Origin: Lachnospiraceae bacterium A4
Lineage (GTDB): Bacteria; Bacillota; Clostridia; Lachnospirales; Lachnospiraceae
Reading direction: 5' to 3'
Assembly (NCBI GenBank): GCA_000403215.2
Contig: KE159528.1
Location: forward strand, 49,293 to 113,292
DNA: 64,000 bases
Shown one piece after another: positions 17,427-26,228 of this stretch; position 1 is the stretch's first letter; each line of letters begins with the position of its first letter. The notes under the pieces were generated by a model. It was given only the letters and a program-made list of their open reading frames with translations, had not been told where the DNA came from and searched no databases. The position numbers and the translations under genes were made by a program.

Positions 17427-19994
17427 CTACAAGCTCTTCTTTACTGCCTTATGGACTTTCTCACCGCAGGTTCCGTCCAAGTTCGCGGCGAACTCACTAT
17501 AGACTTTTAACTGCTGGTCATTAAATTTTTGTATTTTTCCCTCTGTCATCGCATTGATGAAATCTATGAGTGTGTGGTATCTGTCCTCTCTGCTTCTGAC
17601 TGGAATTTCGAATTTCTCGTACAGCTCTTTAATTGAAAAATATTCCTTTAGTTCAGCATAATCATATGCAACCTGTACCTCTGTGTATTGGTGTGTGTCA
17701 ATATCGAGTTTCAACATGCAGTCATCCGCAGAAGTGATAAAAGCGATTTCATTGTAGTCTTGACGAATAAACCCATCCCAATCTGTAAAGATGGTTCTCC
17801 CCAAATTTCCCCACTGATTATCAAATATGCCCTCCTGCGGTTTTCGAATATGGTTCTTCCAGTCCATTTCATAGACTGATATTTCTAGTGTATCTCTGTC
17901 TATTTCCAGAATTTGATTACCTAGCTGTGGCACTAACAGGAGGTGATTTTTCGCCATCCAGAATCCCCCAAATGGCTGACTCTCCCCCCGCGGATTCAGA
18001 CGATGTACAAATGCTTTCGGAAACTGATCAATCTCTCGTACCTCATCCGAATTGGGGTTCCAGAACACCAATTTGCACCCTTCATACATTCGAAGCAAAA
18101 ATCCCCCATTTACATCGGCTATTGCACCATATATATTCCCTTCTACTCCCACATGCATAATCTCATATTTAAGCGTATCCATATGCCAGATTAAAATAGC
18201 ATTTGATTGGAGCAATGTGATATACCAACATCTATCCTTAATGATACCTCCACCAAAGTATCCCCTTTCGTCAGCAAATTCTTTACCTTCTCCAAGTTTT
18301 TTTATCTTCTCAAAGAGCTGACAATGATAAATATATTTATTCTTCTTCATACTATATTGAATAAGCGCCGGATACCTCGAAGCAAGTATTATAAAATCAT
18401 CTCCAAATGGAAGAATGCTTCCCATATTTCCCCACGGTAGTGCATTGGGCAATTTTATAAAACGGAACTGCCCTGTCTCCACATCATACTCAACGATCGA
18501 ATCCATACAGTTTGGTGAAAGAATTAGTTTTCCATGATAATTATACACATTGCTCACCAGCCATCCCTGATTCTTCTTCTGTCCCGGAATCGTATCAACA
18601 ATATGTACTTTCCCAGTCTCCATATCCAGTGTACACAACGCATTAAACTGATGCGAAAACGTCCAATTCTTTCCATTACACTCCGCGACATTACAGAATG
18701 AAGATGCACAGTACTCCACCTCTGATAACGCTTTGTCAATTTTCATATCCAATATAAAAAGGGGCTTGCCCGTCACATAGAACAAATCCATCGCTGAAGA
18801 TGTATTTTCCCCTATATATGCATCACAAATTGCTATGGTCCGATCCATATCTGTTGTCTGATCAAACACGCCAATCCCTTTCTGCGCAAACTGATGTACG
18901 ATATTTCGATACCATTGCAGATATTGTGGTCTCATAGACTGTAAGGTAGTTTCCATCAGAGGATGCGGTCTCCAAACTAGTGCCGCATCGCTGCGTCCCT
19001 CAAAACACTGAAAAACATATTCCATTTTCTTTAATGCTGCTTCAGTATCCTCAAGCAAGGAGGACAAGCTGGTATTATAGAAAAATTTTAACTTTCCTTT
19101 CAGCAACTCCCTCCATTCTTCTGATATCTCCACACCCTTTTTTTGAAGTGCAATCACCCTGTCAAATTTGGGTGAACCCAGCGGAAGAAGTTTACCTTTT
19201 AATACTTCCTCTGTATAACTTTTCTCTAACTGTCTCGACTGGATTACCATGAAATCCAGATTTCTGTGCACTGGCAAATGCAGGTGGATCTCCGACACCC
19301 CTCCCCTTGATATGCCATATGGAACATAAATCAACTTTGCTACATACTGCTTTAGCTTGTCCGAATAGTATTCAGGATGCACACTTGTCACAAGATTGTA
19401 TCCATCAAACGGATTGTGTATATATGCACAATCTGGTCTGCGTTCAGAAATCTTATACTGTTCCCATGAGATCACTTTAATCTCCTCTGGAAATTTACTG
19501 CCCTCGTAATGCATCTGTCCAAACCGTCCCCCCTGCTCTACATCAAAATACGGAATAGGCACCACAGACACATGACAGTCTATATCACGAGAGGCAGCAA
19601 GATATATGCTCTCCATGCAATCCCACATGGAAGCCTTGTATGGAAAAAATACCACCTCATATGTCACAGGAAGATGTTGTATTCCATTTCGGATATTCAA
19701 AAGCAGTTTATCAAGCAGCTTGCGTTCTTTTGATATGAATAACGCTCCAACCGTTGTTTCACTCATTTGATACATATGATCACAGAAAATCTCCAGAGAC
19801 GCCACTGCCTCCGTCCCCTCACCCTCAAATTTCTCAATGGTTTCCCCCATAGAGATCGCTGCCTGCTGCCCCTGTTCCAGAAGTTCTAACATATATTCTG
19901 TATGCCTGCTCTCATATTCCCGCAGGATTTCACTGCACAGCTCTTTGAGTGTCTCAACAAGGTCCAACAGACTATTTTTTATGTAATTGCGCAT
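17427..19994 (-). CDS. TagF-like GT-B transferase fused to a beta-propeller
   Basis: This ~855-residue protein starts at the ATG at 19994, with GGGGGAG 8-10 nt upstream. The N-terminal half resembles CDP-glycerol:polyglycerophosphate transferases: a first Rossmann half (VVFFPYKASMWDCMESIYLA), the WRPHP motif, and GENTSSAMDLFYVTGKPLFI where TagF proteins have a TDYSS motif. From about residue 450 the sequence switches to repeated kelch/WD-like blades (LCTLDMETGKVHIVDTIPG, SIVEYDVETGQFRFIKLP, ILEIDRDTLEISVYEM). The propeller probably binds glycan or organises the complex. It is one of seven genes in the AT-rich block without the shared Rossmann module. Confidence 0.7.
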   Translation of the reverse strand: MRNYIKNSLLDLVETLKELCSEILREYESRHTEYMLELLEQGQQAAISMGETIEKFEGEGTEAVASLEIFCDHMYQMSETTVGALFISKERKLLDKLLLNIRNGIQHLPVTYEVVFFPYKASMWDCMESIYLAASRDIDCHVSVVPIPYFDVEQGGRFGQMHYEGSKFPEEIKVISWEQYKISERRPDCAYIHNPFDGYNLVTSVHPEYYSDKLKQYVAKLIYVPYGISRGGVSEIHLHLPVHRNLDFMVIQSRQLEKSYTEEVLKGKLLPLGSPKFDRVIALQKKGVEISEEWRELLKGKLKFFYNTSLSSLLEDTEAALKKMEYVFQCFEGRSDAALVWRPHPLMETTLQSMRPQYLQWYRNIVHQFAQKGIGVFDQTTDMDRTIAICDAYIGENTSSAMDLFYVTGKPLFILDMKIDKALSEVEYCASSFCNVAECNGKNWTFSHQFNALCTLDMETGKVHIVDTIPGQKKNQGWLVSNVYNYHGKLILSPNCMDSIVEYDVETGQFRFIKLPNALPWGNMGSILPFGDDFIILASRYPALIQYSMKKNKYIYHCQLFEKIKKLGEGKEFADERGYFGGGIIKDRCWYITLLQSNAILIWHMDTLKYEIMHVGVEGNIYGAIADVNGGFLLRMYEGCKLVFWNPNSDEVREIDQFPKAFVHRLNPRGESQPFGGFWMAKNHLLLVPQLGNQILEIDRDTLEISVYEMDWKNHIRKPQEGIFDNQWGNLGRTIFTDWDGFIRQDYNEIAFITSADDCMLKLDIDTHQYTEVQVAYDYAELKEYFSIKELYEKFEIPVRSREDRYHTLIDFINAMTEGKIQKFNDQQLKVYSEFAANLDGTCGEKVHKAVKKSL

Positions 19995-20007
19995 AACGTA
20001 CTCCCCC

Positions 20008-20931
20008 TTAAAAATACTTTGCTGCCTCCAATGCAAGACATTCATTAATATGCTTCCTGTCAAAAAAGTTTGTATTGTCCTTTGACCAGCAGACATGCTC
20101 TCTGATAATCCTTGCCGGATTTCCAGCTATGATAACCTCTCTTGGAAATGTTCCCGTTGTCACTGCCATCGTACCCACAATGCTGTTGTCACCGATACAG
20201 GCATTTCCTAGAAGTGTAACACCATACCCCAACCAGACATGGTTTCCAATGGTCATATCTCCTGCAAAATTAATTCGCTCTCCTGTAATTTTGTCAAAAA
20301 TATGATGTGTGTCATGATTTCGCAATGTCACCTGATAAGAAAACAGACAGTCTTCTCCGATCGAAATGCTTCCATTTGTAACATGGATTTCAGCCGCCTC
20401 GATTTCTGTCCCGCTCCCTATGCTACACAAAACATTATTACCACAGATGATATTGAGCTTTCCTACACTGACACTGCTACCTATCTGAATATGGTTGTTG
20501 TCACCATGAAAACAAATTGTCACTGTATCCTCGATATCCTCAAAGAACTCAATACGATTCCCACGTGCATCAGAATATACACTGCCTCCAAATGCTTTTA
20601 ACTGCCGCCCTGTTATGGCATAAACTGCATCAATGATCTGGTTTGCGTGTAAGTAAGGCAATGCCATCTGCTCTAGCATACTGCTAATAGATTGATAATT
20701 GCGGTGGTTTCCTGAGAACACAATGACAAATACATCGTCAAGCGCTCTTAATTGCGATGGGGAAATCACTTCAATTCCGTTGTATCTATTTCCAATCTGC
20801 TCATATCGAGTATCGCATAGATAATTTATGTGAATATTGGGGGAGATACGTTCTTTTATATAATCATAATACTGCCCTATTCCATAGCCTACAATGGATT
20901 TGTATTGTGATAAATCCAGATTTTTTCTCAT
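20008..20931 (-). CDS. Hexapeptide-repeat acyltransferase with N-terminal Rossmann module
   Basis: This 307-residue protein has an N-terminal Rossmann-like module (residues ~10-100, SIVGYGIGQYYDYI...INYLCDTRYEQIG). It is followed by GGSVYSDARGNRIEFFEDIE, similar to the LicD N-terminus, and then a left-handed beta-helix with isoleucine-rich hexapeptides ending in IVGTMAVTTGTFPREVIIAG and NPARIIREH. Such enzymes O- or N-acetylate sugars using acetyl-CoA. The His in LRNHDTHHIFD is a plausible catalytic base. The protein is probably a trimer acting on a glycan precursor. Confidence 0.85.
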   Translation of the reverse strand: MRKNLDLSQYKSIVGYGIGQYYDYIKERISPNIHINYLCDTRYEQIGNRYNGIEVISPSQLRALDDVFVIVFSGNHRNYQSISSMLEQMALPYLHANQIIDAVYAITGRQLKAFGGSVYSDARGNRIEFFEDIEDTVTICFHGDNNHIQIGSSVSVGKLNIICGNNVLCSIGSGTEIEAAEIHVTNGSISIGEDCLFSYQVTLRNHDTHHIFDKITGERINFAGDMTIGNHVWLGYGVTLLGNACIGDNSIVGTMAVTTGTFPREVIIAGNPARIIREHVCWSKDNTNFFDRKHINECLALEAAKYF

Positions 20932-20962
20932 CTTCTATAATCATCCAATCCCTTCTGTACTT

Positions 20963-21061
20963 CTAAATGATACATCCAATACCAGCTTTCGCGTAATAAA
21001 TTCCTGTTCCTGACACAAAATCAGAGAGAAGAACAATCCGCTCACCATTCCTAACGTTCAT
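20963..21061 (-). CDS. Candidate 32-residue coupled ORF
   Basis: An ATG at 21061-21059 overlaps the stop of the upstream HAD-like gene as ATGA and opens a frame MNVRNGERIVLLSDFVSGTG... that stops at 20963. The overlap would allow translational coupling. I recognise no family; it may be a truncated gene start or chance. It is the only structure seen in the ~125-nt gap. Confidence 0.25.
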   Translation of the reverse strand: MNVRNGERIVLLSDFVSGTGIYYAKAGIGCII

Positions 21062-23355
21062 CGTATATTACAATCTGGACAGAGCCATAACATCCTCGCC
21101 TTCCCTATTCCATAAATTGTCAGCGATTCCTTTATTTCCTCTGCTGTTTGCGCGTTTGCAACCGCGATTACAACCTGCTGACAAACAACTTGCCTAATAC
21201 ACTCTGGTGAATGCACCTCCATACCTTCCTCCCTGTACTTTAGATAATCCCTGTCCACCCACAAAACGATATCCGCATGGTACTGCTTCCCTTGTGTCAA
21301 CTGCTGGTGTAACAATTTTCCCTTTTTTCCTGCACCATATAAAACAATATGATCTGCTATCAACTCATACCTGCAATCACAGACTTTGCTTCCTGCGTTA
21401 AAAATACGGTTTCGAATCCATCTGACCACTGCACGCTCACTATACTTTTCATAAAACCTAAGTATTTCTTTCTGCCTGTCCAAAAGACGCAGCAAAGAAA
21501 ACTCCAGAGAATATCCTGAATAATACTTCTTAATGGGTTCACCTTTATTCCAGAAATAAATTCTGCCTAAGTCTTGATTAGAAAGCCGTGGTGCAAAAGA
21601 TGTAACTGCTTTCTCCTGTCCGCTAATCCCATATGGCATATCTGCAATGTAGTCATACAATTTTTTGTTTCCTGCCTCCGCCATATAATCAAAATACAGC
21701 TCTATGATTCTTAAATCATATAAAGACAACGGTTTTTCAGCAAACCATACAGCAAATTCTTCTGTATAGTCCACGATCCCCTTTATATAATCGGAGAATC
21801 CATATGCCTCCAAGTTTTCTCCCTCATCTGTTCCCAAAACAGGTATCCATGTATCATTCCTGCACTCGTATCCGTTAGTCTGTCCATGCGGGGCAGCACA
21901 CAAAACCTCTATAATATTTCCCATCTTGATTCTGTTTGGAAAAAATGCATAATTTATATTGTTCTCTGAAGTGATACAATAGTCCAGTCTATAAAAAAAT
22001 GTTTGAATAGGTCTCTTGAAAAAATCTGCCATTAAATCCGCAAGACATTTTTGTGTATATCCGCTGCCAATCAAATCCACAAAAGCAAACTCTCGTTTTT
22101 CGTTTCCAATCTCTTGATAGAGATAGCTAACTGCTTCCTTTTTTTGCTGCTCATATTTCTTGCTGATAAATTCAGCCAACTGTTCCTGTTGTTCCCCAAG
22201 AATCCCTATAATTTCTTGCACTAAAGGTTTCGATAGTTCTATATCCTCTCTGACAAATGGAAGAAAGAGCTTTAACTCCTCTATTGTTAATCCAAGAATT
22301 TCTGCAATCCGCTGATATGAATAAATCTGTCCCGGATAATGCCACTTAAAAAATGTATTTAGTTCAAACTTTTTCGGATTTATAGATGGCAGTCTCCACG
22401 CTCTCCTCGAACCATACAAATATGATGTTTCTATTGGAAAGTTATATCTGTGAATCAAAATATCTGACATTTTTTTTAAGATATAACCGTCTCGCGCTAT
22501 AAAATAAAGTTTTTGGATTCCTTTTTCTATACTTTTGTGCAATACCCATAGAACATATGGCAATAAAATCTCAGCGCTATATCCACTTCCAACCTGATAA
22601 GGAAATGTTACCTCCATTCCTTCATGAACTCTTTTAGATAAACCAAGCATTATTTGCAGTTGTGGGCTATTCTCCCTGCCTTTTAAAAGTTCCCTCTCCC
22701 ACTCATATAAATCCGTTTTATGAAAATGCTCTGCACGAATCCCAAATCTATTTGGAATTTCAACATCTAAGATCCTATTATCTCCAAAGTGATACCAATT
22801 TGAAAATTCAACATCTTCCTTCTCTCTGACATATTGATATAACGTACCTGTTCCTTTCGTCCTTCCAAGATCCCCCGAAACATAGATTGTAATATTTTCA
22901 AAAACTGTATCCATGCCCGCCAGTATTTGACGAATGACGTCTGTTCCAAGATACATATTGGAAATCAATACCACACGTTCTTCTCTTTCTTGTAGTACAC
23001 GTACTTTTTTAATATTCTCGATAATCGGAATGCTATTTTCCAGTTCTGTCTCGATTTCCAGCTGCATAAGTCTTTTGATCTGTTCCTCTGACAATTCGGC
23101 TGACAAACGAATACACTCATAAATCTGGGACAAAGTAATATCATAAACATCACCACTAATATATGTATTTCTAGCCACCTTTTCGGATTCTATTCGTATT
23201 AAATAAAAGTTTTGGAGCAGCAGCTTTGGATAATCAGCATATGTTTCTGACTCTGTAAGCTGCTTCTGCATCAATGCAAAAATTCCCTCAGGTGTGGCTG
23301 CCCTTCTGGTTATCAATGTATCATAAACATCAAAGCTGTAAAGCTGCCCTATCAT
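21058..23355 (-). CDS. HAD-like hydrolase, large, with C-terminal Rossmann module
   Basis: This 765-residue protein begins with a HAD domain: motif I SFDVYDTLITR, motif II VVLISNMYLG, motif IV WYHFGDNRILDVEIPNRFG. A long central region (~240-640, LYFIARDGYILKKMSDIL, DLIGSGYTQKCLADLM) recurs in HAD proteins of polysaccharide loci but has no known activity. The last ~100 residues are the shared Rossmann-like module (HIVLYGAGKKGKLLHQQL). The ATG at 23355 follows GGAGGTTGATC; an upstream TTG is less likely. It starts 2 nt after the upstream GT2 stop, consistent with one operon. Confidence 0.8.
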   Translation of the reverse strand: MIGQLYSFDVYDTLITRRAATPEGIFALMQKQLTESETYADYPKLLLQNFYLIRIESEKVARNTYISGDVYDITLSQIYECIRLSAELSEEQIKRLMQLEIETELENSIPIIENIKKVRVLQEREERVVLISNMYLGTDVIRQILAGMDTVFENITIYVSGDLGRTKGTGTLYQYVREKEDVEFSNWYHFGDNRILDVEIPNRFGIRAEHFHKTDLYEWERELLKGRENSPQLQIMLGLSKRVHEGMEVTFPYQVGSGYSAEILLPYVLWVLHKSIEKGIQKLYFIARDGYILKKMSDILIHRYNFPIETSYLYGSRRAWRLPSINPKKFELNTFFKWHYPGQIYSYQRIAEILGLTIEELKLFLPFVREDIELSKPLVQEIIGILGEQQEQLAEFISKKYEQQKKEAVSYLYQEIGNEKREFAFVDLIGSGYTQKCLADLMADFFKRPIQTFFYRLDYCITSENNINYAFFPNRIKMGNIIEVLCAAPHGQTNGYECRNDTWIPVLGTDEGENLEAYGFSDYIKGIVDYTEEFAVWFAEKPLSLYDLRIIELYFDYMAEAGNKKLYDYIADMPYGISGQEKAVTSFAPRLSNQDLGRIYFWNKGEPIKKYYSGYSLEFSLLRLLDRQKEILRFYEKYSERAVVRWIRNRIFNAGSKVCDCRYELIADHIVLYGAGKKGKLLHQQLTQGKQYHADIVLWVDRDYLKYREEGMEVHSPECIRQVVCQQVVIAVANAQTAEEIKESLTIYGIGKARMLWLCPDCNIR

Positions 23356-23357
23356 GA

Positions 23358-24680
23358 TCAACCTCCATAAACTGCTCCAGACTCCAAGAAAATCTGTTCA
23401 TCTGTATAATGACAAAATCCATGTCTTTGAATATTCTGAATAACCTTCTCCCGAAACTGTTCCTGCACGGCAACAATCACTAGTGCCTTTTCTTTAAATT
23501 CTTCTGATAAGACTCCAAATTCCACCACAGGAATATCATATAAGATTTTGGGATTCTTTCCCATTTGTGTTACTGCAAAATATGCTACCCTGTTTACCTC
23601 ACCAATAGCATGAATCCTTTCATATGCCTTGTGTGCATACCTTCCAGCGCCATATATAATAATATCCTGATAGTTCCCTACAAGCCTCATATATCTATTC
23701 TTTATTTCCATCTCCTTTTTACAGGCATCTTTGGGATTTTCCAAAATCCTGTTAATACGGGGCTTCCAGCTTTCCGCCAGCAGTGCCTCCGCCACTTCAC
23801 CACTTTCTCGAAGCCTTAGATAGTCCTTCTTAAATCTTTCATAGAATGCTGGTTTAAAGGCATCTCCAATACGTTCGATTGTAAATAAATAATTGCGGAT
23901 TCTGCCTTCTGAACATAGATATAAATACCTTTTCTGTCCATGCAGCTTCTCTACAATCCATTGGCGGATAAAATCATATTCCCTGCATGATGCAAAAACC
24001 TTTTCCTGATTATTCACAGATGATAATGGATTATCTCTCCTGTTCATATAAAAAGGTTTATTTAAAAAGCATACTCGCTCTGCCAGCGCAAATGTCTGAA
24101 ACCAAAATCCATTATCCTGAAAAGCTGCACCCGGTGTCTCATGAAACCGAATCTGATTTTTACGGATAAAATCTGTCCGGTAAATCCCACTCCAAATATT
24201 CATAATAAACCGAAAGGTCAATACTTCATTTGATGGGCACAAAACTCGATTGTAGTACTGATTTTCCCCTGTCAAATGATTGTATATTCTTCGCACTGTA
24301 CCGTCTGATTGATGGACGAAACGATAAAAATCCGCTTTTACAAAATCTACTTCATTCATCTCTGCACACTCGTATAAAGTCTGCATCATATCCTGTAAAA
24401 TCCAGTCGTCGCTCTCCACAATGCCTATATACTTTCCCTGTGCAGCGTCCATGCCTAAATTCATGCTATGACCATAACCACTATTTGATTTTTGTATCAC
24501 CTTGAATCGTGAATCCCTCTGCATAAACTGCTTTATAATTGCCAAGCTGCCATCTGTAGAACCATCATCCACACAAATTACTTCAATATCCTTTAGAGAC
24601 TGACAGCGGATACTCTCCAGACATTCCTCTAAGTACTGCTCTGTATTATAAATCGGAACAATGATTGATAATTCTGGCAT
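23358..24680 (-). CDS. GT2 glycosyltransferase with C-terminal Rossmann module
   Basis: This 440-residue protein has a GT-A domain (residues ~1-220): LSIIVPIYNTEQYLEECLES, VDDGSTDGSLAI and GIVESDDWI, the last with the DxD-equivalent. It is a typical inverting GT2 for a nucleotide-sugar donor. Residues ~340-430 carry the shared module, IIIYGAGRYAHKAYERI and VIVAVQEQFREKVIQNI. The start ATG follows AAAGGAGATCTAT. It is very similar in plan to the genes at 24732 and 26229, suggesting tandem duplication. Acceptor unknown. Confidence 0.88.
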   Translation of the reverse strand: MPELSIIVPIYNTEQYLEECLESIRCQSLKDIEVICVDDGSTDGSLAIIKQFMQRDSRFKVIQKSNSGYGHSMNLGMDAAQGKYIGIVESDDWILQDMMQTLYECAEMNEVDFVKADFYRFVHQSDGTVRRIYNHLTGENQYYNRVLCPSNEVLTFRFIMNIWSGIYRTDFIRKNQIRFHETPGAAFQDNGFWFQTFALAERVCFLNKPFYMNRRDNPLSSVNNQEKVFASCREYDFIRQWIVEKLHGQKRYLYLCSEGRIRNYLFTIERIGDAFKPAFYERFKKDYLRLRESGEVAEALLAESWKPRINRILENPKDACKKEMEIKNRYMRLVGNYQDIIIYGAGRYAHKAYERIHAIGEVNRVAYFAVTQMGKNPKILYDIPVVEFGVLSEEFKEKALVIVAVQEQFREKVIQNIQRHGFCHYTDEQIFLESGAVYGG

Positions 24681-24731
24681 ATAGATCTCCTTTATTGAAT
24701 CCTTCTCTTTCCCATAGCACCACCATATGTG

Positions 24732-26087
24732 TTATACAATCTGTTGTCTCTTAACACCCTGCTGCAATAATAGCTCTGTTGCTTCTGCTATATCCTTATC
24801 CCGGCTTAAAGCCAGTACGATTTTGTCATAGTTCACTTTTCCTAACTCCTTTATCCAACCGCAAATAGTATCTTCGTGATAGAAGCATTTTTCTGCAAAT
24901 TTTTTATCCATCCACAACACAACCTTGCAATATCCACTATCGGTTATCTGTTTATAATAATCCTGTCCCACCTGTCCTGTTCCATAAAGTACAACTGACG
25001 AGTTCTGTGGAAGTTTTGCAAATGGAAATAGCCACTTTTTCTTATTCAATATTGTAATAATCTGTTCTTGATGCTCAGTCAAGCGATTTCGTTCATATTC
25101 CATTTTCATCATTACATCTGCAACATAATTACCAAATGATTTTTGAGTTATTTGTTTATAGAAGCTATATTCTGTTGGAAAATAGTAATACTCCAAGGGA
25201 TATTTTAATATACAAAGACTCTGTTCTGCTTTTTGTACATAGTTGTAAATCTGCTCTTTTCCTTCCCAAGCTTCCATACTGTCAAAACTCCAGACAATAT
25301 ACTTCAACGCCCAATTCAAAAACGATTTTTCAAGCTGCACATAAATATTTTCTTCAAGCAGTCCCCTTTTAATATCATCAACCATATCAAATCCGCATTT
25401 CCATGATTGTACACGCGTATTCACCAAAGAATTGCTGTTATGTATCCTCTGCGTAACTAGTACTTCATGGATTTTGGTAATTTTATCAGCCAAAGCAAGC
25501 GCCATATATACAAAATATCCATCATTTGCAGTACGGCTGCCCACAAATCGAAGTTTATTGTTTTGAATAAATCTGGCAAGAAACAACTTGTCCCAAGCCC
25601 ACCCATTTGTAATCTGAAATATCCCTTCTGCAATATTATTCTTACAAAAATTATTACTATCAGGTGGCAGAAACTGTCTTTCAAGCGGTATATTTCTCTC
25701 TATGATTTCACCAGTTTTGTCATCAAAATACTGTGCTTCACAAATTACAATTTCTGATTGATTCTCCTCTGCTGCCTGATACATTTTCTCCAATAAATCT
25801 GGCGCAAAAAAATCATCAGAATCCAAAAAACATAAATATTTTCCTTGTGCCTTCTGTATCCCTAAATTTCTCGCAGTACCTGCATACTGATTCCATTGTC
25901 TAAATACTTTTATGCGAAAATCTTTATTTGCAAATTGCTCCAAAATATTTAGCGAAGCATCTGTAGAGCCATCATCAATACAGAGTATTTCTATTTCCCG
26001 TAAGGTTTGATTACAAACACTGTCAAGACATTGTTCCAAATAAAGTTCCTCATTATAAACCGGAATTATTACAGAAATTTTTACCAT
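24732..26087 (-). CDS. GT2 glycosyltransferase with C-terminal Rossmann module
   Basis: This 451-residue paralogue of its neighbours has the GT-A motifs ISVIIPVYNEELYLEQCLDS, CIDDGSTDASLNI and FLDSDDFFAPDL. The middle carries an insert with many aromatic residues. The C-terminal ~95 residues read SVVLYGTGQVGQDYYKQI and KIVLALSRDKDIAEATELL, the shared Rossmann-like module. The ribosome site AAGGTGA overlaps the stop of the small ORF at 26096-26191. Confidence 0.88.
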   Translation of the reverse strand: MVKISVIIPVYNEELYLEQCLDSVCNQTLREIEILCIDDGSTDASLNILEQFANKDFRIKVFRQWNQYAGTARNLGIQKAQGKYLCFLDSDDFFAPDLLEKMYQAAEENQSEIVICEAQYFDDKTGEIIERNIPLERQFLPPDSNNFCKNNIAEGIFQITNGWAWDKLFLARFIQNNKLRFVGSRTANDGYFVYMALALADKITKIHEVLVTQRIHNSNSLVNTRVQSWKCGFDMVDDIKRGLLEENIYVQLEKSFLNWALKYIVWSFDSMEAWEGKEQIYNYVQKAEQSLCILKYPLEYYYFPTEYSFYKQITQKSFGNYVADVMMKMEYERNRLTEHQEQIITILNKKKWLFPFAKLPQNSSVVLYGTGQVGQDYYKQITDSGYCKVVLWMDKKFAEKCFYHEDTICGWIKELGKVNYDKIVLALSRDKDIAEATELLLQQGVKRQQIV

Positions 26088-26095
26088 CTATACTG

Positions 26096-26191
26096 TCACC
26101 TTTTTCTAAGCCAAATACTATCAACTCCAGACAATTCATGCTCTTTATCCCAACCATTTTTATATTCCTCATAGCACTTTTTTATCATCAT
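26096..26191 (-). CDS. Candidate 31-residue ORF with strong ribosome site
   Basis: The frame begins MMIKKCYEEYKNGWDKEHEL and ends WLRKR before a TGA at 26096. AGGTGGAG lies 7 nt upstream of the ATG at 26191, a near-ideal site. The peptide is charged and has no hydrophobic segment. I do not recognise it; it could be a real small protein, a translational coupler for the next GT gene, or the remnant of a deleted gene's start. Confidence 0.4.
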   Translation of the reverse strand: MMIKKCYEEYKNGWDKEHELSGVDSIWLRKR

Positions 26192-26228
26192 ATTGTATCT
26201 CCACCTATTTTTATAACATGTGAGGAGT

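Noticed and set aside
17986-17991. C6 run in the propeller-fused transferase gene
   Set aside because: Six bases are too short to expect frequent slippage, and the frame is intact.
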